Assembly (NCBI RefSeq): GCF_035207705.1
Contig: NZ_CP128187.1
Coordinates: 3,162,001 to 3,226,000 of the forward strand
DNA from: Maribacter sp. BPC-D8
Lineage (GTDB): Bacteria; Bacteroidota; Bacteroidia; Flavobacteriales; Flavobacteriaceae
DNA: 64,000 nt
Reading direction: 5' to 3'
Each line of letters opens with the position of its first letter. Within the stretch, counting starts at the first letter, position 1. The translations under genes were made by a program, and so were the position numbers. Of the stretch, positions 38,241 through 46,044 are shown piece by piece. The notes under the pieces are model-generated. The model ran no database searches. It worked only from the letters and a program-made list of their open reading frames with translations, and was not told where the DNA came from.

Positions 38241-39377
38241 CTATTTATTTGCACTTTTTAAAATTTTTGAAAATCTCTTTTCAAAAACCTCAAGTGTGAA
38301 ATTTTTATCATACCTCACTCTACCAGCATTACCCATTTGTTGACGTAATTCTGGATTATTTGCTAATAATTCCATTTTTTTCGCTAAATCCTCTTCATTC
38401 TTTTTTGGAACTAAAAAAGCTGTTACTCCATCTTCAACTACATCTGGTATACCACCTTCAAAAGTGGTGATAACTGGCAAACTTGCTTGCATAGCTTCTA
38501 GAATAACCAAACCGAAGGTGTCATTATAGGTCGGAAATACAAAAACATCTGCATTCAAGAAAAAATCTATTTTATCTTCATTATATTTTTTACCGTGAGC
38601 GAACACCATTCCTTCTAAATCAAATTCTTTAACAGTTTCATTAAACATATCTTCTGTAAAATCTGACCAGGCACCTACAAAATGAAACTTAAAATCAACT
38701 CCTTTTTCCTTTAATATACGACAAGATTTTAATTGGGTTACGACACCTTTATTAATCATCATATTAGATAACCAAAGAAATGTACACGGTTGGTTATTCT
38801 TAAACTTTGTAGGTATATTATTACTATAAATTTCAGGGATACCATTTGGGCAATAGAAAACATCTTTCTCATCTACAAAAGAAGCCAAATCATGATACAA
38901 CAAAGGTGTTAACAAAATGCTTTTTGTGTTTTTAAAACATATTTTATATAAAAACCTGTCAATTCGGCGATTTTCATATTCACTTACCCCCTTGTTATGA
39001 AAATGGAAGAGAATTTTTTTTCTAAATAACTTTAGAAAAATAACAATGATAAAATCTTTATAGAAACCCAGTCCTTTAGCGTTTAATGTTATATAACATA
39101 AGTCCGTCTTATTAAAAATAAGATGTTTAATTATCTTAAAAACAATACTTAAGAACCACAAAGTCGACGACCATATCTTGTGCCCTATTTCTTCTAAAGT
39201 GTTTGAAGTTGATAAGTTTATATATGTTGCTTTTATCGGACCATTAATCAATTCACTATCTTTTATCATTTTACCAACAACAGCCGCACCGTGTATAGGC
39301 GGTGGTAAATGCATAATAAAAAGTATCGAAGGCTTTATTAACTGTTTCTCGATAGTATTAGAATTATTCTGTCGCAT
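38241..39377 (-). CDS. Glycosyltransferase family 4 protein
   Basis: A 378-residue GT-B retaining glycosyltransferase. The N-terminal domain opens with LFIMHLPPPIHGAAVVGKMI. The C-terminal nucleotide-binding domain begins near residue 190 (TFLWLSNMMINKGV) and has FVFPTYNDTFGLVILEAMQASLPVI with the E-x7-E motif, followed by GGIPDVVEDG. It has no signal peptide and probably works at the inner face of the membrane, adding a sugar to the undecaprenyl-linked intermediate. It lies between the HlpA-like transferase (31 bases upstream) and wzc-2 in one operon. Confidence 0.92.
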   Translation of the reverse strand: MRQNNSNTIEKQLIKPSILFIMHLPPPIHGAAVVGKMIKDSELINGPIKATYINLSTSNTLEEIGHKIWSSTLWFLSIVFKIIKHLIFNKTDLCYITLNAKGLGFYKDFIIVIFLKLFRKKILFHFHNKGVSEYENRRIDRFLYKICFKNTKSILLTPLLYHDLASFVDEKDVFYCPNGIPEIYSNNIPTKFKNNQPCTFLWLSNMMINKGVVTQLKSCRILKEKGVDFKFHFVGAWSDFTEDMFNETVKEFDLEGMVFAHGKKYNEDKIDFFLNADVFVFPTYNDTFGLVILEAMQASLPVITTFEGGIPDVVEDGVTAFLVPKKNEEDLAKKMELLANNPELRQQMGNAGRVRYDKNFTLEVFEKRFSKILKSANK

Positions 39378-39408
39378 ATTTTAAATAAAATAATGAGTTG
39401 TTTTTAGT

Positions 39409-40320
39409 TTATTGAAATCGAAAAAAGTTTAACACTTTATATTTCACTCTATTTTTAATACTATTCAAAGCTTTAAATTCAGCAATGATATTTTGATTTA
39501 ATTTTATCTCTTTCATAAAATTAAAATCGATTTCAGAAGTTATATCTAAATGCACATCATACCTCTTATTAGATTGTTTTGTATTTGTCGCATTATCATT
39601 AAAACCAATATTCTTAACTTTTGAAACCAATGGAAAAACACTCCATAATTTATTCTTATGCTGATGGTAGCTATAACGAATAGCCCAAGAATCAACCTCA
39701 CCATTTTGTTGACGTTTAAGCATACTATACATATCACTACCCCAGCTATTAAATTCTTTAATTTCTGGTTTATTTTGAGAGAATTCACTGAAGTCTTTAA
39801 CTTCCCAATCTATCCCAATCCATTTCTTTTTCCATGTTCCCCATCCCCAAGATGAACTTCTTTTTGCAAAAAACATATCGTACGGATATTCTTTAGATTT
39901 TCTTACACTTATAGTATTATTAAAACCACAAATGGAAGAAATGTTTTCGTTATGTTCATAATAATTTAACGCCTTATTCATGTATTCAAGAAAATTCGAG
40001 CTAACCAATAAATCATCTTCCAAAACAATAACTGTATTATGAGTTTCTAAAACTTCAGAAACACCATCTAGTATTGAAGATGCTAACCCTTTATTAGATT
40101 CTGAAAATTTATAAATGACCTTTTTAAAACCATCTATAGATTTTAAAAAATCTCTAACCTGTTCAACAGACTCACTGTCTTTAAAAGATCTGGGACCATC
40201 TGAAAACAAATAAAGAATTGTTTCATTGGCTAATTTTGCAGATTTAAGATTATTAACAGTTGCTTTTAATTCATTTAAACGATTATAAGAAAATAGAAGC
40301 ACAGGACTGATTTCATTCAT
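39409..40320 (-). CDS. HlpA/GNT-I-like glycosyltransferase (second paralogue)
   Basis: A GT-A-type glycosyltransferase paralogous to that at 6283-7218. It shows PVLLFSYNRLNELK at the N-terminus, LFSDGPRS, the acidic VLEDDLLVS block near residue 100, and a Trp-rich SSWGWGTWKKKWIGIDW segment. The open frame extends to an ATG at 40353, directly against the previous stop. The ATG at 40320 is chosen because the family begins only a few residues before PVLLFSYNR. Substrates unknown. Confidence 0.85.
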   Translation of the reverse strand: MNEISPVLLFSYNRLNELKATVNNLKSAKLANETILYLFSDGPRSFKDSESVEQVRDFLKSIDGFKKVIYKFSESNKGLASSILDGVSEVLETHNTVIVLEDDLLVSSNFLEYMNKALNYYEHNENISSICGFNNTISVRKSKEYPYDMFFAKRSSSWGWGTWKKKWIGIDWEVKDFSEFSQNKPEIKEFNSWGSDMYSMLKRQQNGEVDSWAIRYSYHQHKNKLWSVFPLVSKVKNIGFNDNATNTKQSNKRYDVHLDITSEIDFNFMKEIKLNQNIIAEFKALNSIKNRVKYKVLNFFRFQ

Positions 40321-40353
40321 AATGACTCTTAAATTATATTTTTTTAATGGCAA

Positions 40354-41211
40354 TTAAGCTTTAAATTTCCTTTGAATAACTTGTTTGACAATCTGCCACA
40401 AACCTTTTAAAGTCAGTTTTAATCCTCCAACTCGAATCGAAAAAAGAACTGGATTCATTTTTTTACCTATGTACGAATCATATTTTTCAACAGGCAAGTT
40501 TAAAATAACTGGTAATATAGATTTGACGAAAGGTATTCCATGATGACCTGTTTTAAAATGGTAAATATTTAATGGTAGTTGGCTTATATGCAAAAATTGT
40601 TCATTATCCCAAGAACTATTTCTAGAACAAAAATAATGTATGGTGTTAGGGTTTTTAATGAAAGGAAGCACATCATAATAAGAATTTAAAAAATTATTTT
40701 CATTCTCTCTAAAAACTATAGGGTCAATCATTTCACTAGACCTTTTTAAAAGAGAATTTACTTCAAACTGCCCATTAAATGAATATATAATATCTGCCCC
40801 CAATTGCTGACCATATAATACGGCAGCAAAACCTCCAGAAGAACTGCCTATTGTTATTACAGAATATCCCTTGGTTTCCTCTTTTAAAAAATCTAATAAA
40901 GCAACAGGGTTATTTACTTTACTGTTTACACCAGTTAAATACCATTGCTTTTTAATATCCCTCAACAAAATATGTTTGTGCCCTTTTTTTATTCTGGTTC
41001 CATACCACTCAAATTTATTATTATCAACAATTTCTTTATCAAATACCTCTTGAGTATTAGGATAGTAAATATTATTACTACTGAAATAAATTATACAATA
41101 TTCTTTTGGTTGTGATTCATCAATTTCTATTACGTAATTATTATTATTTTCATAAACAGATTTAATCTCTTCTGAGTCAGTTTGAAAAACGAAACTTTCT
41201 TTTACTTTCAT
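40354..41211 (-). CDS. Alpha/beta-hydrolase-like protein of polysaccharide locus
   Basis: A 285-residue protein with no signal peptide. Near residue 122 it has ITIGSSSGGFAAVLYG, a nucleophile-elbow motif (G-x-S-x-G) of alpha/beta hydrolases, and HFKTGHHGIPF near residue 220 could supply the catalytic His. The N-terminal half (CIIYFSSNN, FEWYGTRIKKG, QWYLTGVN) matches a pattern I associate with poorly characterised proteins of capsule loci, not with a named enzyme. The C-terminal part is basic with amphipathic helices. It might edit acyl groups or remove mis-charged intermediates; this is conjecture. It is within the second polysaccharide operon. Confidence 0.6.
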   Translation of the reverse strand: MKVKESFVFQTDSEEIKSVYENNNNYVIEIDESQPKEYCIIYFSSNNIYYPNTQEVFDKEIVDNNKFEWYGTRIKKGHKHILLRDIKKQWYLTGVNSKVNNPVALLDFLKEETKGYSVITIGSSSGGFAAVLYGQQLGADIIYSFNGQFEVNSLLKRSSEMIDPIVFRENENNFLNSYYDVLPFIKNPNTIHYFCSRNSSWDNEQFLHISQLPLNIYHFKTGHHGIPFVKSILPVILNLPVEKYDSYIGKKMNPVLFSIRVGGLKLTLKGLWQIVKQVIQRKFKA

Positions 41212-41262
41212 ATTGAACTAAAATTTAAAACAAAACCTTAATTAAAATTTCAATTAAAGTTT

Positions 41263-42480
41263 TCAAATTATTTTTACTTTATTATTCACCTTAAAGTTAT
41301 TTCTAGCTGTTATTAAATCTATCGACAACACAAGAAAACATAAACCCCAAAAATCTTCTGCACTAAATAAATTTGACGAGAACATCCCGTAAAAAAAAGA
41401 TTGAAGAAATAATAATATTATCCAACCAGCAGCATGTTTATATCGTAAAAGTTGAAAACATTTTATTAATGATAATAATGCCATAACTATAAATGGAATA
41501 CCTCCAATCAATCCTGTAGTCATAAATACCTCCAGAAAATAATTATGTGGATAAGAGCCCTTTCCTATTCCTGACGAGATTAAATAGAAACTTCCAAAAA
41601 TCGGAGAATCTTTAATTTTACCTAAAACGTTTAAATATATCCCATCTCTACCACTTGAATCTCCACTCTCTATTGAAGCCAATAGTCTTGTCACTATATC
41701 ACTTTCTATCATTTCTGATAATTGAATTATAACGCCAATAGAGAACCATAGAATTAGAAAAGAGCAAAAGACTATGAACAAACCTTTTAAAAAACTATAA
41801 TCGGAAAGAACATAGAAAACAACAACTAACAATAGCACCACCACAGGCGAACGAGACCCTGAACGCATAATAGAAACTATCCCTAGTAAAACCAAAAGAG
41901 GATATATCAACAAACTAAACTTAAACTTATAATTTTTGTATCCATAAATAGCCACAATAGCCATTGAACATCCCATTTTACCATAATTAATTGTATTTAC
42001 AGTTGAATTTGCATCGAAACGACCAATTAATGGTGGTGGACTAGGTATGGCAACAAAAAAAGCAATTAGTAAGCCTAAGGCAAGTGTAAATAAAAAGAAG
42101 TAATAAGATGATTTTGTTGAAAAAGAATCTTCATATCTAAATGAAAACGCAACTAAAACACATAAAAAGAAACCTATCAAATCGATTGGACTACCTAGAT
42201 CAATTGGGTAATTTTGCAAAAAAACATCAATAGCTATATTCAGAAAATAAACGAATGTCACGAATAAAAACAACTTCTCTCCCCAGTTAAGTATAAAGAT
42301 TTTCTTTTTAAACTTATGAATTAACCAAAACCCCATAACTGCCCTTATTAACCAAATTCCATTAGTAAATAAAGAAGCAGGCAGCCCTATAAAATCAGGA
42401 ATAAAGGTTATCAATAAAAAAAGGCTATAAAAATTTAATGAAAAATGATATTTAGCTTTATAACTTTGATAAAATTCCAT
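41263..42480 (-). CDS. Wzy-type O-antigen polymerase/ligase (copy 2)
   Basis: A 405-residue protein with about 11-12 membrane segments. A periplasmic loop near residues 260-320 holds SSGRDGIYLNVLGKIKDSPIFGS and the SYPHNYFLE block, which match the R-x-x-x-W/Y and H-N-x-x-L elements of the Wzy_C (O-antigen ligase) family. Its position between wzx-2 and glycosyltransferase genes suggests polymerase rather than ligase, but the family contains both and sequence alone does not decide. It is unlike the other polymerase at 9490-10752, so the two polymers probably have different linkages. Confidence 0.88.
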   Translation of the reverse strand: MEFYQSYKAKYHFSLNFYSLFLLITFIPDFIGLPASLFTNGIWLIRAVMGFWLIHKFKKKIFILNWGEKLFLFVTFVYFLNIAIDVFLQNYPIDLGSPIDLIGFFLCVLVAFSFRYEDSFSTKSSYYFFLFTLALGLLIAFFVAIPSPPPLIGRFDANSTVNTINYGKMGCSMAIVAIYGYKNYKFKFSLLIYPLLVLLGIVSIMRSGSRSPVVVLLLVVVFYVLSDYSFLKGLFIVFCSFLILWFSIGVIIQLSEMIESDIVTRLLASIESGDSSGRDGIYLNVLGKIKDSPIFGSFYLISSGIGKGSYPHNYFLEVFMTTGLIGGIPFIVMALLSLIKCFQLLRYKHAAGWIILLFLQSFFYGMFSSNLFSAEDFWGLCFLVLSIDLITARNNFKVNNKVKII

Positions 42481-42534
42481 AAAATCTTTGAGTTTATCAC
42501 CATATTTTAATGGTGTAAAAATTCTGCTATTTTT

Positions 42535-43899
42535 CTATTGATTCCAAATCCCTTTGGCTCTATTTAAAATAATTTTTTCATACTGTATTTGATAAAATAT
42601 GAGTGGAATAGTTAGCATCACACAAGAAGCTAGGACCACCCCACTTAATCCAAAGTTTAAAGTTTTAGCTAAAAATATACTTAACGGTATGTTTAAGGTC
42701 ATAGTTACAAAACTAATATAAGTTTGCAGGCGAATCTTGCCTGTTCCATTCAAAAATTGAATATAAATAGACTGATATGTTAATAACAAAACAAACAACG
42801 CCATAGAACATGACAACTCTATGGGAACAACAACTTCATCCCCAACCCATATTTTATAAAACCAATTTGATAATAAAACCATAATCAACATCAAAACAGG
42901 GAACATCAACCAAATTCTTTGAACATTTTTCACAGAGTTTCTTATCCACTTTATATCATTATTAACATAGGCTTCTGTAATAGATGACCAATAAGGAGAT
43001 ACTAAAACCGTATGAGCAACAAAAAGTATGGAAAAATATTTTTGAGCAATACTGTAAGGGACCACTTCCTCAGGTCCAAAAATTTGAGTGATAACAAAAT
43101 TATCAGTTGACATAAGAACCATAAAAGCAATCTGAATAATAAAAAAGTTTAAACCAATCCCAGTAATTTCCTTTAAATATTCTAGTTTAAAGTATTTATA
43201 TGATGGCTTATATTTATTATAAGTTGATGAAAAAGAAATAAAATTAAGTGTCAATAAAATCAACACAGGAATAGCTGAAAAAATAACACCATATAATAAA
43301 AGTGAACCTGGTTGAAAATTAAGAAGCACCCAAACCATTAAAAGTGACAAAACTTTTGTAGCAAATTCTATTTTATGATAAATTGAATGATGTTGATCCG
43401 CAGCATAAATAGTATTAATTAACTTAACTACCAATTGCAGTCCAAAAAAAACAAAAACTACTGGCATTAAAATACTCAAATCATCATCCAATTCCGTAGT
43501 AGTATTAAAAACAGTAGACCATTTGATAAAAAAATTACAAATTATAAATAAAACAATTAAGCATAAGCTAATGAAACCAATGGTAAAATATGCACAACTA
43601 ACATAGGTCTTAGCCAATTCCAAGTCACCTTTTGCTTTTGCCTCTGCAAATTTATTTCTAAGACCACTACCTAAACCAATATCAAAAAAAGAAAACCAAA
43701 TTACAAATGAACTTAACGTAAGCCAGACACCATAATTTTCTTTATCTAAATAATTCATCGTTAAGGGAACTATTAAAAATCCAGAAACAATACCTCCAAC
43801 TTTATATAGAGTAGACCACCCCATATGTTTGACAATATTCTTTGTCCTATCAGAATTAATTCCGAACCTACTAAATAATGATGATTTTGATTTTTCCAA
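42535..43899 (-). CDS. Wzx-like polysaccharide flippase (copy 2)
   Basis: A 454-residue MOP-superfamily membrane protein with 12-14 hydrophobic segments. DKENYGVWLTLSSFVIW and DIGLGSGLRNKFAEAKAKGD near the N-terminus are the same signature as in the flippase at 8123-9490. It is followed 54 bases later by the polymerase gene and preceded by the WecA-like gene. It should flip the repeat unit begun by the WecA-like and WecG-like enzymes. The exact substrate cannot be read from sequence. Confidence 0.9.
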   Translation of the reverse strand: MEKSKSSLFSRFGINSDRTKNIVKHMGWSTLYKVGGIVSGFLIVPLTMNYLDKENYGVWLTLSSFVIWFSFFDIGLGSGLRNKFAEAKAKGDLELAKTYVSCAYFTIGFISLCLIVLFIICNFFIKWSTVFNTTTELDDDLSILMPVVFVFFGLQLVVKLINTIYAADQHHSIYHKIEFATKVLSLLMVWVLLNFQPGSLLLYGVIFSAIPVLILLTLNFISFSSTYNKYKPSYKYFKLEYLKEITGIGLNFFIIQIAFMVLMSTDNFVITQIFGPEEVVPYSIAQKYFSILFVAHTVLVSPYWSSITEAYVNNDIKWIRNSVKNVQRIWLMFPVLMLIMVLLSNWFYKIWVGDEVVVPIELSCSMALFVLLLTYQSIYIQFLNGTGKIRLQTYISFVTMTLNIPLSIFLAKTLNFGLSGVVLASCVMLTIPLIFYQIQYEKIILNRAKGIWNQ

Positions 43900-43973
43900 A
43901 ACTTTAATTTCGTTCTTTAACTCTACACATTAATTTTGAAATACTATAAATAAGATAACTTTGATATATAAAA

Positions 43974-45083
43974 TTATAATTTAGGAATCTCTATTTTAAT
44001 TTTACCGTTGCGTTGTACCAGTAAGAATGGAAATAAACAAATAAGTGGCAATACTACACTAATTATATATAGTTGTACTGTTAAATACAAATCGCTTAAA
44101 ACAAATGCTATTTGAATTACAAAAATATTACAAATAGCGACTATTAAGGTCGATTTAATATGTGAAAAACCATTATCCAAAAGACGGTGATGTATATGAT
44201 TTCGGTCTGCTGAAAATGGACTTTTACCATTATTTATTCGTATAATAAATACCCTAACCGTATCTAAAATTGGATACGCCAATATTGCTAAAACCATAAT
44301 AGGAGCATTAGAGACAGTATATGCTGTTTGTTCCATTTCATTAACACTTAAAAATGATATGGCTTGATATGCCAACAGAAAACCAAGAAACAAAGACCCA
44401 GAATCTCCCATGAATAATTTACGTGAACGAGACAAATTATATCGTAAAAAACCCAGTAATACACCAATTAAACTAAAACTGACCAATACAAATAAGTATT
44501 CTTTGTTCATTGCAAAATAAACACCAAAGGAGGTATTCACAATAATAGCTACAGAAGATGCCAAACCATCTATGCCGTCTATTAAATTAAAGGCGTTAAT
44601 TATAAACACAAATATAAATATGGAGAAAACTACCGAAAACACATAGTGCAAATCACCCACACCAAACATTCCATAAAAGCTCTCTATTCGAACATCTGTA
44701 CATAAAACAACTAGCGCAGCAGAAAATATTTGCCCAACAAATTTCTTTTTAGGGGAGAGATTTAATAAATCATCTTTTATACCAAGAAATAAAAGTATAA
44801 TTATACCACCTAATATCGATAATAACTTTATTAAATCTTCTTGATTAAGCTTGGTAAGAATACCAAGTAAAATAATAGCTAATGAAAAGGTTATAAACAT
44901 ACCTATACCGCCAAGTGTTGCTGTTTTATTAACATGACCACTTCGTTCAATAGGATCGTCCATCAATTTCTTTTTATGTGCTAAATATATAATTACCGGA
45001 TATATTCGCATTGACACTAAAAGTGAGAAAACAATTGAAAAGAATGCTAAAAAGTAAATGTTGCTAAATAAATCGTAAATCAT
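43974..45083 (-). CDS. WecA/TagO-like undecaprenyl-phosphate GlcNAc-1-phosphate transferase
   Basis: A polytopic PNPT-family enzyme (about 369 residues, 10-11 membrane segments) that primes synthesis by placing GlcNAc-1-phosphate or a related sugar on undecaprenyl phosphate. Active-site loops are clear: KKLMDDPIERSGHVNKTATLGGIGMF, NAFNLIDGIDGLAS, FMGDSGSLFLGFLLA and DRNHIHHRLLDNG (the HIHH motif). The open frame extends to 45155, but the first 24 codons are Cys-rich and unlike the family; the ATG at 45083 gives the usual start. As first gene of the minus-strand operon it fits the WecG/TagA enzyme at the operon's end, which normally acts on undecaprenyl-PP-GlcNAc. Confidence 0.93.
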   Translation of the reverse strand: MIYDLFSNIYFLAFFSIVFSLLVSMRIYPVIIYLAHKKKLMDDPIERSGHVNKTATLGGIGMFITFSLAIILLGILTKLNQEDLIKLLSILGGIIILLFLGIKDDLLNLSPKKKFVGQIFSAALVVLCTDVRIESFYGMFGVGDLHYVFSVVFSIFIFVFIINAFNLIDGIDGLASSVAIIVNTSFGVYFAMNKEYLFVLVSFSLIGVLLGFLRYNLSRSRKLFMGDSGSLFLGFLLAYQAISFLSVNEMEQTAYTVSNAPIMVLAILAYPILDTVRVFIIRINNGKSPFSADRNHIHHRLLDNGFSHIKSTLIVAICNIFVIQIAFVLSDLYLTVQLYIISVVLPLICLFPFLLVQRNGKIKIEIPKL

Positions 45084-45155
45084 AATCGTTATTTTGTCTA
45101 TTATCATCCCCCCGAGGGAAGGGCATAAACAACTAGACCAAAAACACAAGTGCAT

Positions 45156-45663
45156 TTAGATATTGAATACAAAATACTATAACCATCTTTAAAAAAGAGG
45201 GTTAATACTTAATGGTTTTGTTAGTGTTCTAACACAAAAGTATTCTTTATTTTTTCTTTTTCTTAACGCAACAACCATCTTTATTGTTTGTATTCGACAA
45301 ACTGCATGATTAATACGAAATACTGCATTAAAATATTATTTTAACAAGATTAAACTTACTTTAAAACTAACCACTTACTGAGACTTTTATAGCTATATAA
45401 GGCACTTGAGAAGAATTACCATACATGAATCAACTAAAACAAAACTCATATTCAAAAATTTTAGCAGTTAATATTTAGAGTAATTTAGATATGCGATCTT
45501 GTATTTTTTTAATAAAAATGTGTTTGAATATTATTTCAGTTCGTATTATATATAAAAACATTAATTAGTAGTTACTCTCATATTTTGACGGTTAAACACC
45601 AACACTACTTTATGAGCTACTTTTCTCTCCAATAACAACCAAACAAACTCGTAAATTGCCATC
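45156..45663. other. Divergent promoter region of the second polysaccharide operon
   Basis: Some 508 AT-rich bases between the WecA-like gene and a small plus-strand gene. It holds a -7-like box at 45235-45242 overlapping a hairpin. TGTTAG at 45219-45224 pairs with CTAACA at 45229-45234, so a regulator site or attenuator near the transcription start is possible. No other gene was seen. Confidence 0.4.
45235..45242 (-). promoter_or_regulatory. Putative -7 element of the second polysaccharide operon
   Basis: The minus strand reads TACTTTTG, an exact TAnnTTTG match about 150 bases before the ATG at 45083. The predicted start would lie inside the small inverted repeat at 45219-45234. No good -33 TTTG was found. 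Confidence 0.4.
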
Positions 45664-45801
45664 ATGAAAAAATTAATACAATTCTTTGGTGCCTGGTACG
45701 GTGCAAAGAAAATAGGCGGAGGTAAATGTGGTTGTATTGGAACCTTTTTTGTGTTCTTACTGCTATTTTGGATATTAGGTTATGTACTTGATGCTTTTTG
45801 A
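45664..45801 (+). CDS. 45-residue single-pass membrane protein
   Basis: A short ORF starting MKKLIQFFGAWYGAKKIGGG, followed by KCGCIG and one hydrophobic segment (TFFVFLLLFWILGYVL, about residues 27-42). The composition, with a basic start, Gly/Cys hinge and one membrane helix, looks like a real small membrane protein. I recall similar short GxKxxGGGxCGC-type proteins in flavobacteria, but cannot confirm it. The stop lies immediately before a repeat-rich region. Function unknown. Confidence 0.6.
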   Translation: MKKLIQFFGAWYGAKKIGGGKCGCIGTFFVFLLLFWILGYVLDAF

Positions 45802-45802
45802 T

Positions 45803-45920
45803 GTTGGTTACTTCGGCTACGCTCAGCACAAGTGTTGGTTTTTGCGCTGTGCGCTAAACGCTGGACGCTATACGCTTTTTGGTTGTTGGTTACTTCGGCT
45901 ACGCTCAGCACAAGTGTTGG
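45803..45920 (+). repeat. 36-bp direct repeat pair with intervening heptamer tract
   Basis: Bases 45803-45838 and 45885-45920 are identical over 36 bases, each containing CTTCGGCTACGCTCAGCAC, at an offset of 82. The spacer holds a degenerate 7-bp tandem repeat of the form RCGCTNN (five units at 45844-45878). The GC-rich sequence stands out in AT-rich surroundings. A related degenerate block (TTCCGCTACCCTCAGTG) occurs in the repeats beyond dnaE2. Confidence 0.85.
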
Positions 45921-46044
45921 CTGTCGGTTAATGGTTATCGCACTGAGCGTGTAATCTGCGCAAAGCTCATTGCGCATTGCGCATAGCAGTTTCTCTCTTC
46001 TTTATTTTCTATACCCTATTTTCTGTTGTTCTTTTATCTATTCT
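45921..46044 (+). repeat. Degenerate heptamer and polypyrimidine tract downstream of dnaE2
   Basis: From 45923 the bases continue in a loose 7-bp rhythm (TCGGTTA, ATGGTTA, then GCGCAAA, GCTCATT, GCGCATT, GCGCATA). They then change into a T/C-rich tract of TCTATTTTC-like units that runs into the 3' end of dnaE2. The polypyrimidine part resembles a piece of the 216-bp repeat at 49232-49447. Confidence 0.6.

Noticed and set aside
45780..45977. Minus-strand 65-codon frame
   Set aside because: It lies entirely in the 36-bp repeat and heptamer tract and has the low-complexity composition of a repeat translation.
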